Source: Lentisphaerota bacterium (GTDB taxonomy: Bacteria; Verrucomicrobiota; Kiritimatiellia; RFP12; UBA1067). From it: 18,327 nt of DNA. The position numbers and the translations under genes are program-made. The notes beneath the pieces were generated by a model. The model was not told where the DNA came from. It was given only the letters and a program-made list of their open reading frames with translations, and ran no database searches. Every line of letters begins with the position of its first letter. Position 1 is the stretch's first letter. The stretch is from assembly GCA_022839525.1 (NCBI GenBank), contig JALHET010000031.1:1-18327 (forward strand). Reading direction: 5' to 3'. Positions 6,264-12,753 of this stretch are shown in pieces.

Positions 6264-7802
6264 ATGAGGATATTCGGAAAACCGCTGGCGGGGTCGTTCC
6301 TCCTTCTATTCTGTGCCGGGCGGGTGATCGGGGCGGACGGGGACGGTGTGCCGTCCGGTCCTGAGGAAGAGATCCGGGTGACGGTCAACCTGTTCGTTAA
6401 CGCGCGGACGGCGGGGAGCGTGGACGAGTTTGTGGTGGCGGTCGCCAAGGTGCGGGCGCTCGCCGAGGCGGGGCAGCCTTTCTTCCGGTTCCTGATGGCG
6501 GTGTATGCGGGGCATGAGCCCTTGTGTGTCCTGCCCGAAACGCTGCGGGAGCGGTATCTCGCAGAGAGCCGCCCGCTGGTGCTGAGGCACGCGGAAGCGG
6601 GAAACGCGCTGGCGCAGTACCTGGTGGGGGTGGACTGCGAGATCAACCTGCGGCAGCCGGACAAGGCTCTCGCGTGGTTCACGCGGGCGGCCGCCCAGGG
6701 ACAGGCGCTGGCGCAGAACAGTCTGGGGATGATGTATTACCAGGGGCGCGGTGTGGCGCGGGATTACGACAAGGCCTGCGAGTATTTCCGCCAGGCGGCG
6801 CTGCAGGCCGACATGAACGGCGAGTACAACCTGGGCACGCTTTACGCCAACGGCGCCGGTGTCCCGAAAGACGCGGAGCTGGCTTTCCGGCTGTTTCAGC
6901 GGGCAGCGGAAAAGGGGCACTCCAACGCCATGAACAACTTGGGGTGGCTGTACCAGAAGGGGCTGGGGGTGGAGACGGACGCGGAGCAGGCCGCCGTGTG
7001 GTACCGGAGGGCGGCGGAGAGCGGGAACGCCGACGGTCAGTTCAATTACGGGTTTGTCTGCGCGCGCGGGCTGGGGATGCCGCAGAGTTTCCGCGAGGCG
7101 GGGCTCTGGTACTGGCGTGCGGCGGAACAGGGGCACGCCGAGGCGCAGTTGAACATCGGCTTGCTCTACCGGGACGGGACTGGACTGAGGCGGGACGACG
7201 TGAAGGCGTTGACGTGGTTCGCCAAGGCGGCCGAGCAGAAGCATCCGATGGCGCAGTTTTTCATCGGGCAGATGTATGAGCAGGGGCGCGGTCTCCCGGA
7301 GGACGAGGAGCGCGCGTACCGCTGGTATCTGAAGGCGGCGGGGCAGGATAATCCCCGGGCCGTCCACGCGCTGGGAACGTTTTATTACCGGGGCAAGGTG
7401 GTGAAGAAGGACTACGCCAAGGCTGCCGAGCACTACCGGCGCGCAGCGGAAATGGGGTATGCGCCGGCCCGGAACAATCTCGGGATGCTCTATCTGCGCG
7501 GCGAGGGGGTGGCGAGGAGCGAGACCCAGGCGGCGGAGTGTTTCTCAGAGGCCGCAAAGCAGGGGGTGGCCGAGGCGGCTTACAATCTGGCGCTCTTGCA
7601 CGAGTATGGCCGGGGCGTCAACCTGAGCCACATCCGGGCGGTGGCACTGTGCAAGCAGGCGGCGCTGCAGGGGCATGTCGGAGCTGCGGAGTGGCTGTTC
7701 AAAAACGGCTACACCGCCTGGCTCGACCGGCCGGTGGAGGAAAAAGGGCCGGCGGAGACAGGGGGCGCACAGAAAACGGATATCCGGGTTGACAGCCGTT
7801 GA
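6264..7802 (+). CDS. Exported Sel1-repeat (SLR) protein
   Basis: A 512-residue protein with an N-terminal signal peptide (MRIFGKPLAGSFLLLFCAG...). After a ~100-residue helical lead it has about ten consecutive 36-residue Sel1-like repeats, a TPR subclass with the pattern A..NLG.LY..G.GV..D...A..W...AA..G. Good examples are QNSLGMMYYQGRGVARD, EYNLGTLYANGAGVPKD and NNLGMLYLRGEGVARSE; the first repeat is degenerate. Sel1 arrays form alpha-solenoids that scaffold protein-protein interactions, and no enzymatic domain is present. The start at 6264 is preferred over the longer frame because it opens the signal peptide; the ribosome binding site is weak, which fits translational coupling to the methyltransferase ending 13 bases upstream. 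The partner is unknown. Confidence 0.88.
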   Translation: MRIFGKPLAGSFLLLFCAGRVIGADGDGVPSGPEEEIRVTVNLFVNARTAGSVDEFVVAVAKVRALAEAGQPFFRFLMAVYAGHEPLCVLPETLRERYLAESRPLVLRHAEAGNALAQYLVGVDCEINLRQPDKALAWFTRAAAQGQALAQNSLGMMYYQGRGVARDYDKACEYFRQAALQADMNGEYNLGTLYANGAGVPKDAELAFRLFQRAAEKGHSNAMNNLGWLYQKGLGVETDAEQAAVWYRRAAESGNADGQFNYGFVCARGLGMPQSFREAGLWYWRAAEQGHAEAQLNIGLLYRDGTGLRRDDVKALTWFAKAAEQKHPMAQFFIGQMYEQGRGLPEDEERAYRWYLKAAGQDNPRAVHALGTFYYRGKVVKKDYAKAAEHYRRAAEMGYAPARNNLGMLYLRGEGVARSETQAAECFSEAAKQGVAEAAYNLALLHEYGRGVNLSHIRAVALCKQAALQGHVGAAEWLFKNGYTAWLDRPVEEKGPAETGGAQKTDIRVDSR

Positions 7803-7818
7803 AGGGAACGGTTATCGT
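7789..7818 (+). promoter_or_regulatory. Candidate promoter for the FAD oxidoreductase gene
   Basis: A perfect TTGACA (7789-7794) lies over the end of the Sel1-repeat gene, 18 bases before TATCGT (7813-7818, four of six matches). It would start transcription near 7825, about 28 bases before the ATG at 7853. Confidence 0.42.
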
Positions 7819-7852
7819 GGGATGCGGTCAGACAGGTGAAGGAGGGCATTCA

Positions 7853-9238
7853 ATGAGCGAAGGGTTTTCACGCAGGGAGGTGCTGGGGAAATTGGGGTGG
7901 GGCGGGGCGGGTCTCGGGCTGCTGGCCGGACGCGGCTTTGCCGATGCGGACACGGACGGCGACCCGGCTTATCCCGGGTTCGCGAAGAACGTCCGGAAGG
8001 TTGCTCCGTCGATGAAGGACGTGGCCTCGGCGCGTCTGGAAGGGGGCAAGGTGATACAACCCGCGCGCGAACTGCCGGTGTTTCACACGGCGGACGTGGT
8101 GGTCGTGGGCGGCGGCTCGGCCGGTTTTGCCGCGGCGGTGGCGGCGGCCCGGACCGGTGCGAAGGTGGCGCTGGTGGAGCGGTACGGCAGCCTGGGCGGG
8201 CTGTTCACGAACGGCATGGTACTGATTGTGATCGGCACGGGCGTCAAAGAGAACGGCAGGTTCAAGCTGGTGACGCGCGGCCTCTGCGAGGAGTTCCTGC
8301 GGCGGCTTGAGAAAATGGGCGCGGGCGCGGTCACCCCGCTGCCCCCTGAAGTGGGGCAGCCGACCGTCGACCCTGAGGCGGCCAAGGTGCTGATGGACGA
8401 GATGGTCCAGGAGGCCAAGGTGGATATGTTTTTCCATGCGTGGGGCGTGGACGTGATCCAGAACGGCCATGCGGTGCAGGGCATTGTCTTCGAGAGCAAG
8501 CAGGGGCGGCAGGCGATCTTGGCGAAGGTGGTCGTGGACGCCTCGGGCGACGGAGACGTCTATTTTCAGGCGGGGGCGGATTACCAGCAGATCTCGCACG
8601 CGATGGGGTTCGTTTACCGGGTGGGGAACTCGGACCGCGTCGACACGGGTAAATTGCCCCAAGGCATGAAAGCGCCCCGTCTGGGCAGTGCGGAGCCGAT
8701 CAAGTCGGCCCGCTGGATGAACAACCTCGGGCCGAAGGGGAACGGGCTGGATATCCGCGACCTTTCGAGGATCGAGATGATGCACCGCAAGTCGGCCTGG
8801 GACTATGTGCAGCGCATCCGCAAGACGCCGGGCTACGAAGAGGTGTTCCTGATGCAGACCACGCCGCAGATCGGCGTGCGCGCGACGCGCCTGCTGGACG
8901 GCGCGGCAAGCATCGATAAGAAAGGGGCAACGAGTGGCGCGAAATGCGCCGACGTGGTGGCGGTCTCGGGGCACGACGGAATGAAACTGCCCGAATTCCC
9001 GATCCCGTACGGGGCGCTGCTTCCCAAGACGGTGGACAATGTGATTGCGGCGGGCCGGTGCATCTCGTGCGCGCCGGATCTGATCGACCGCGTGCGCCTG
9101 ATCCCGGTCTGCATCGTGACGGGACATGCGGCGGGGGTCGCCGCGGCGCTGGCGGCCAAAAGCGGGGTCACGCCAAGGCAGGTCCCGGTGGCCGATATCC
9201 AAAAAGTTTTGCGGGAACAGAAGGCATATCTCGGATAA
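7853..9238 (+). CDS. Tat-exported FAD-dependent oxidoreductase
   Basis: A 461-residue protein. The start at 7853 has a GGAGGG site seven bases upstream and opens a twin-arginine signal (SRREVLGKLG followed by a Gly/Ala/Leu-rich segment to about residue 30). The Rossmann FAD-binding motif is DVVVVGGGSAGFAAAVAAAR (81-100), with the acidic end of strand 2 at VALVER (105-110) followed by YGSLGG and FTNGM. The second dinucleotide-type motif is VVVDASGDGDV, and the C-terminal FAD signature is NVIAAGRCISC plus GHAAGVAAALAA. This is the FAD_oxidored group (PF12831-like), abundant in PVC and Bacteroidota glycan regions and often mislabelled xanthan lyase; the real substrate is unknown. Tat export fits folding with the cofactor before secretion. 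A structured repeat lies between its stop and the next gene. Confidence 0.88.
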   Translation: MSEGFSRREVLGKLGWGGAGLGLLAGRGFADADTDGDPAYPGFAKNVRKVAPSMKDVASARLEGGKVIQPARELPVFHTADVVVVGGGSAGFAAAVAAARTGAKVALVERYGSLGGLFTNGMVLIVIGTGVKENGRFKLVTRGLCEEFLRRLEKMGAGAVTPLPPEVGQPTVDPEAAKVLMDEMVQEAKVDMFFHAWGVDVIQNGHAVQGIVFESKQGRQAILAKVVVDASGDGDVYFQAGADYQQISHAMGFVYRVGNSDRVDTGKLPQGMKAPRLGSAEPIKSARWMNNLGPKGNGLDIRDLSRIEMMHRKSAWDYVQRIRKTPGYEEVFLMQTTPQIGVRATRLLDGAASIDKKGATSGAKCADVVAVSGHDGMKLPEFPIPYGALLPKTVDNVIAAGRCISCAPDLIDRVRLIPVCIVTGHAAGVAAALAAKSGVTPRQVPVADIQKVLREQKAYLG

Positions 9239-9251
9239 ACCGTGCCGCGTT

Positions 9252-9294
9252 CGGGCGTCCGAGACGTCCGCCCGTGCTTTGCGTTGCCCTTCCG
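9252..9294 (+). repeat. GC-rich dyad followed by a 17-base shared word
   Basis: CGGGCG (9252-9257) pairs with CGCCCG (9269-9274). It is followed directly by TTTGCGTTGCCCTTCCG (9278-9294), which recurs exactly on the opposite strand at 12478-12494, also intergenic and next to a GC-rich palindromic stretch. It lies 14 bases after the oxidoreductase stop and could act as a terminator or be part of a REP-like element; neither role is proved. Confidence 0.45.
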
Positions 9295-9360
9295 ATGGCG
9301 TTCGTCTCGTGTGGACACTGCCCTGACGCGGGTGCAGCCCGCAACCCAAATTTCTTACCC

Positions 9361-9470
9361 CGAAGTCACGAAGGACACGAAGAAGGGAAAGGTCATTAAA
9401 AAAACTTCGTGCTCTTCGCGTCTTCGTGGTGAAACAACGTGTTTTTTATTGGTCTTATCGACCGATAAGG
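9361..9470 (+). repeat. Structured intergenic repeat, copy B
   Basis: Two 22-base arms (9361-9382 and 9405-9426), made of CGAAG/CACGAAG units, are complementary at 18 of 22 positions around a 22-base A-rich loop. Then come CAACGTGTTTTTTATTGG and the palindromic CTTATCGACCGATAAG (core 9454-9469, seven-base arms). The last ~65 bases match copy A (minus strand, 1131-1199) almost base for base. It ends 19 bases before the ATG of the beta-helix gene, so a transcript through it would carry the hairpin in its leader. It could equally terminate the upstream oxidoreductase transcript. Confidence 0.75.
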
Positions 9471-9489
9471 TGCTAAAAGGGGAAAGTAA

Positions 9490-11679
9490 ATGAGCAGGAT
9501 TCGCAGGGAATGCGTTTTGGCGGCGGTTTTGTTTTGTGCGGGTGTGAACGCTTCCCCAGGGTCTGCCGGCGGGATGGCTCAGGAGTGGCTGAACGCCAGG
9601 GAGTGCGGGGCTTCGGGGTCGAAGTTTGAGACGACAGCATCGGCCGTGACAGGCTCGTGTCAGATCACGGTGGCGGATGTCGGCGACTTCCAGGTGGGGC
9701 AGGGCGTCATGGTGTCGAAGGCGAACATCCATTACCAGCCGACGCGGCTCTGGGGAACCGGCGTGATCTATCTGAACTCGAAGCCGGTGACGAACTCCGT
9801 GGAGGTTCGGGGCTATGACGGCAGCGCGGGGAGCTGGACGGTCTATGTGCTCGACATCGCGCCGTCCAACAAGCCCGCCTTCCGGTGGACCGACGACCTC
9901 GGGCTCACTTGGCATCCTGAGCAGCCGATCACGCATGACTGGCAGCCCTTGAGCGGCGGCACCGAAGTGCGCCTCAACCCGCGCGACTGGGAGACAGGCT
10001 ATGTGGTCGCCTTTGGCGCGCGCGACCAGTTGGTGAGCCGGATCGAGAAGATCGAGGGCAAGGTCATCACGTTGAGCGATCCGGCCAACCGGACGGTAAA
10101 GGACGCCGTGATCCGGCACAACGACACCTTCGCGCTTCAGGCGGCGGTCGACCGCGCGCTCAAGGAGAAGCGCAAGCTCTTTGTGCCGATCGGCCACTAC
10201 TGCCTCTCGCGCGGCATGCGGGTCAGGTCTCCCGTCACGTTTACGATCGAGGGCGAGAGTGCTGAGGACACCGTGCTCGACATCAGCGAGGGCGTGGGGT
10301 CTTGCATCCACCTTTCGGAAGGCGTTGAGGCCACGGTCCGCAACCTCCGCATGGTCGGGTTCATGGGGCTTGAAGGGAAAGCCGCTGCCGGCCACATGCG
10401 GACGCGCGGTTCCATTGGCATCTGGGGCTTTGGCTTAAAGCCCTGCAATGCCGTCACAATTTCGAACACCGAGCGCGTGCTGGTGGAGAACTGCCACGCG
10501 AGCCGGATGTCGGGCGAATGCTTTGTGGCGGGAGGGCGCAGCCGCGGCGCGGTGAAGCCCGGACGCTCTTACACCCAGAAAATCACCTATCTGCGCTGCT
10601 CGGTCACTAACTCTGCCCGCAACGCCTTCAACGATGTGATGTGCGGCATTGAGAACACGGATATCCTGAATTGCCGGATCGTCGATGTCGGCGGAAACTC
10701 GTGGGAAGGCGCGTCGCGCTTCGTCACGTTCACGGGCAACTACATGCGCAACGCCGGCCCGGTGGCGATGGGCAATCTCGGCCCGGCCAACCGTGACGAC
10801 ACCTACCCTGACCTCGGCGCCGGGCAAGCCATCATCGCGGACAACGTCTTTGAAAACAATGTATGTTACGGCGGCTGCGCTGTCCGCACCACGCGCGGCG
10901 CGACACAGGTCATCGTCCGTAACAATATCTTCGTCAACTTCGGGTCGCCGGGCGTCGTGGTGGGCGGAGGTCTCAGTCACACGTTTCCCAACGCCTATCT
11001 TCCCGGCAACACGATTATCACGGGAAACATCTTCGACATGACGGCGGTCGGACAGAAAAGTGTGCCGCGGGCCGCCATTACCATCGGAGGCGATGACACG
11101 ATCATCAGCGGCAACCAGATCTATGTCCGCGGGACAAACGACGCGGCGGTCACGGGCATCCGGCTCCGGGAGCCTTCTTTCAACGCGCTGGTCCATGACA
11201 ATCTGGTGCGCAATTGCGGCGAGGGCATCGTCAGCGTCGCGGATCAAGCAACTGTTGGCGAGGTTGCGGACGCGACGACGTTCACGGCACGTTCAGGAAC
11301 CATCCCCTTCGGGCTGAATCCCAACCTGTATTGCGGCAGGACACTCACTTGCTTCCGAGGCGGGAAGCCTGTCGGCTCAGCGGAGATCAACTCATTTGAT
11401 CCGCAGACATCGCGCATCAAACTGAACTCCTCCATTGACATGAAATCCGGCGACCGTTTCGAAATCAGTTCGTCTGACTGGAACATCCACGACAATGCGA
11501 TTGCCGGTTGCCTCAAACCCGTCGTCTTGAATTCGCCGGGTAGCGACACGTCAATTCTGAAAGACAATATGATTTCGCGGGACGGGGTCACGGGCGCGAA
11601 ACAGGCCATCCAGATTTTACGCGGACAGTTCAAGCTGGTCGGCAATCGGTCCAGCGGCTTCGATGAGCCGGAACCGTGA
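9490..11679 (+). CDS. Exported right-handed beta-helix (pectate-lyase-like) protein
   Basis: A 729-residue protein with a signal peptide (RRECVLAAVLFCAGVNASP) and an AAGGGGAAAG-type ribosome binding site before the ATG. After a ~210-residue N-terminal beta-rich region comes the opening of the pectate-lyase/polygalacturonase superfold: NDTFALQAAVDRALKEKRKL, then FVPIGHYCLSRG and a VTFTIEGES segment. Parallel-helix coils with asparagine ladders follow (TISNTERVLVENCHA, FVTFTGNYMRNAG, QVIVRNNIFVNFG, NTIITGNIFDM, DTIISGNQIYV, NIHDNAIAGC). This fold is typical of polysaccharide lyases, GH28-like hydrolases and phage tail spikes; I cannot assign catalytic residues or a substrate. Export and neighbours favour a role on an acidic or complex glycan. 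The preceding repeat may influence its expression. Confidence 0.85.
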   Translation: MSRIRRECVLAAVLFCAGVNASPGSAGGMAQEWLNARECGASGSKFETTASAVTGSCQITVADVGDFQVGQGVMVSKANIHYQPTRLWGTGVIYLNSKPVTNSVEVRGYDGSAGSWTVYVLDIAPSNKPAFRWTDDLGLTWHPEQPITHDWQPLSGGTEVRLNPRDWETGYVVAFGARDQLVSRIEKIEGKVITLSDPANRTVKDAVIRHNDTFALQAAVDRALKEKRKLFVPIGHYCLSRGMRVRSPVTFTIEGESAEDTVLDISEGVGSCIHLSEGVEATVRNLRMVGFMGLEGKAAAGHMRTRGSIGIWGFGLKPCNAVTISNTERVLVENCHASRMSGECFVAGGRSRGAVKPGRSYTQKITYLRCSVTNSARNAFNDVMCGIENTDILNCRIVDVGGNSWEGASRFVTFTGNYMRNAGPVAMGNLGPANRDDTYPDLGAGQAIIADNVFENNVCYGGCAVRTTRGATQVIVRNNIFVNFGSPGVVVGGGLSHTFPNAYLPGNTIITGNIFDMTAVGQKSVPRAAITIGGDDTIISGNQIYVRGTNDAAVTGIRLREPSFNALVHDNLVRNCGEGIVSVADQATVGEVADATTFTARSGTIPFGLNPNLYCGRTLTCFRGGKPVGSAEINSFDPQTSRIKLNSSIDMKSGDRFEISSSDWNIHDNAIAGCLKPVVLNSPGSDTSILKDNMISRDGVTGAKQAIQILRGQFKLVGNRSSGFDEPEP

Positions 11680-11707
11680 CGGGTCTGGGCGGGACGATGC
11701 GCGCGAG

Positions 11708-11765
11708 AGGCGGGAAAGGCCGTCAAGCTGACGAGCGGTATGCGCCATTTCCATCCCGCCTTTTT
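11708..11765 (+). terminator. Candidate intrinsic terminator after the beta-helix gene
   Basis: AGGCGGGA (11708-11715) is complementary to TCCCGCCT (11754-11761), which runs into a T tract. The loop contains a smaller hairpin CGTCA-AGC-TGACG (11721-11733). It lies between the converging beta-helix and receiver genes. The long loop makes it less certain than a compact terminator. Confidence 0.42.
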
Positions 11766-11768
11766 GCC

Positions 11769-12197
11769 TCAAATGCTGTCCGGCTCGGGGCACGTATCCG
11801 GGGAAGAACCGGTTGAACTTCCCGTGAGAGGTTTTATGCCGGTGTCGAGCATACTTTTGACGGTGTTGAGCAGTTCGTCGGCTTTGAAAGGCTTGGCCAT
11901 ATAAACGGACGTGCAGTTTTTCAGTGTTTCGGTTTCGGCTTCCGTTGGGGCATAGGCTGTCAGGACGATAATGGGTATCGCGGGTTCCAGTTTATTCACC
12001 TCGTGTAAAAACGTCATGCCGTCCATACGGGGCATTCGAAGGTCGGTGATGATCAGGTCGAAAAACTGAGTTTGAAATAATTCGAGTGCAGCCAACCCAT
12101 TCGCGGCCTCGGCGGTTTCGTAACCGTTCTCATTCAGGAGACGTTGGATCAAGAGTAAGACGGACTGCTCATCATCGGCGATCAGGATTTTAGCCAT
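11769..12197 (-). CDS. Orphan CheY-like response regulator receiver protein
   Basis: A 142-residue protein that is a single receiver domain plus a short Ser/Thr/Pro-rich tail. All phosphorylation-site residues are present: D8 and D9 (ADDE), the phospho-acceptor D52 (ITDLRMPRMDG), T80 (LTAY) and K102 (AKPF). There is no DNA-binding or enzymatic output domain, so it should act by phosphorylation-dependent protein contact or as a phosphorelay carrier. No histidine kinase lies in the window, so its partner is encoded elsewhere. The ATG at 12197 is preceded by only a weak GAGAC site. Both flanking genes run on the plus strand, and it converges on the beta-helix gene. Confidence 0.92.
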   Translation of the reverse strand: MAKILIADDEQSVLLLIQRLLNENGYETAEAANGLAALELFQTQFFDLIITDLRMPRMDGMTFLHEVNKLEPAIPIIVLTAYAPTEAETETLKNCTSVYMAKPFKADELLNTVKSMLDTGIKPLTGSSTGSSPDTCPEPDSI

Positions 12198-12384
12198 AAC
12201 GTCTCGTGTCCCATTTCTGAGGTATACGCGGACAGGTCACACTCGAGTGCGGTTTAGCGGCACTCGTTTCAAAATGCTTCACCAAGCAAGAGGCATACCA
12301 TTTTTGTTAACGGTTAAGCGCGTTAAACGTAATGTCATGGTGGGCGGGGCTGTGTGCCGGATGATTTTGTCAAATTCGCCTGAG

Positions 12385-12402
12385 AGCGCCGCAGCGCTTT
12401 TT
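12385..12402 (+). terminator. Compact terminator-like hairpin
   Basis: AGCGC-CGCA-GCGCT followed by a run of five T bases (12398-12402) on the plus strand. No plus-strand gene ends upstream within the gap, so if real it would end a short transcript starting in 12200-12380, or be incidental. Confidence 0.35.
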
Positions 12403-12506
12403 GCAAATGTTAGAAAACGCGTATTAAAAGTGGGAACATAAACGCCGAAATGGACGTCCCGCCGTACCGGCATGGGCCGGAAGGGCAACGCAAAATGCGG
12501 CCGGCC

Positions 12507-12592
12507 GCCCGGAGGGACGGGCAAGTGCCCGAAAGCCTCCAGCAACCTGTAACCAGCCCCCCCCAACGGTCAGTGAGCCGGGAATGCTCCCG
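12507..12592 (+). ncRNA. Structured RNA-like segment with partial SAM-I riboswitch resemblance
   Basis: In order the segment shows CGGAGGGAC (from about 12510), a tight hairpin CGGGC-AAGT-GCCCG (12518-12531), GAAAGCCTCC whose CCTCC can pair with the earlier GGAGG, then GCAACC. A second hairpin CGGGA-ATGC-TCCCG lies at 12579-12592. The order GGAGGGAC, GAAAnCC, GCAACC recalls the P2 and J2/3 core of SAM-I riboswitches. However, the GGUGC and AAUUCC landmarks and a clear closing P1 helix are missing, and the downstream gene is not a methionine or SAM gene. It may be a divergent riboswitch, another structured RNA or chance GC-rich folding. Confidence 0.22.
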
Positions 12593-12619
12593 TGATGGCA
12601 GAGGGGCGAAATAGGGGGC

Positions 12620-12651
12620 TTGACTACCCACATTCCTCTCCCACATAATAC
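12620..12651 (+). promoter_or_regulatory. Candidate promoter for the acyltransferase gene
   Basis: TTGACT (12620-12625) precedes CATAATAC; a -10 at CATAAT (12644-12649) gives an 18-base spacer and TAATAC (12646-12651) gives 20. The sequence echoes the TTGACT...CATAATAT promoter at 3839-3868. A transcript would start near 12658, leaving a ~95-base leader before the ATG at 12754 and excluding the structured segment upstream. Confidence 0.45.
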
Positions 12652-12753
12652 TAGACGCGAAGCATGGGTGTGGAAAATTATCCCGTTTACGCGCGATGGC
12701 GTGCGGGCAGTTCCGGCTCACGCTGTGGGATGTTGATGCAGGAGACCTTTTCC

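Larger units (their letters stand above)
12198..12753. other. Long intergenic region rich in inverted repeats
   Basis: These 556 bases lie between the divergent receiver and acyltransferase genes. Short open frames exist, but none has a plausible ribosome binding site together with protein-like composition. The region contains a dyad CGAGTGC-N9-GCACTCG (12244-12266), clustered GTTAA words inside TTAACG-N8-CGTTAA (12307-12326) and a terminator-like hairpin (12385-12402). Further on are a copy of a 17-base word (12478-12494), a highly structured RNA-like segment (about 12507-12592) and a promoter-like pair (12620-12651). It is likely regulatory, possibly with a non-coding RNA. Confidence 0.55.

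Noticed and set aside
5039..6682. A 547-residue minus-strand open frame across the phosphoesterase end and methyltransferase
   Set aside because: It spans several unrelated plus-strand genes and has the Pro/Arg/His-rich composition of an antisense shadow.
7868..9349. A 493-residue minus-strand open frame opposite the FAD oxidoreductase
   Set aside because: Arg/His/Pro/Leu-rich shadow; the plus-strand frame carries the FAD-binding and Tat motifs.
9242..9493. A short plus-strand frame through the repeat before the beta-helix gene
   Set aside because: Both repeat copies encode a similar TTCFLL-type phrase only because the DNA repeat is conserved; there is no ribosome binding site and the frame covers the hairpin arms.
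12247..12441. A 64-residue plus-strand frame in the long intergenic gap
   Set aside because: It has no ribosome binding site, runs through dyads and a terminator-like hairpin, and has no recognisable features.
12541..12600. Cobalamin or c-di-GMP riboswitch
   Set aside because: Words such as GCAACCTGTAA and GGGCAAG...GAAAGCC recall parts of these classes, but their order and the remaining conserved boxes do not fit either consensus.
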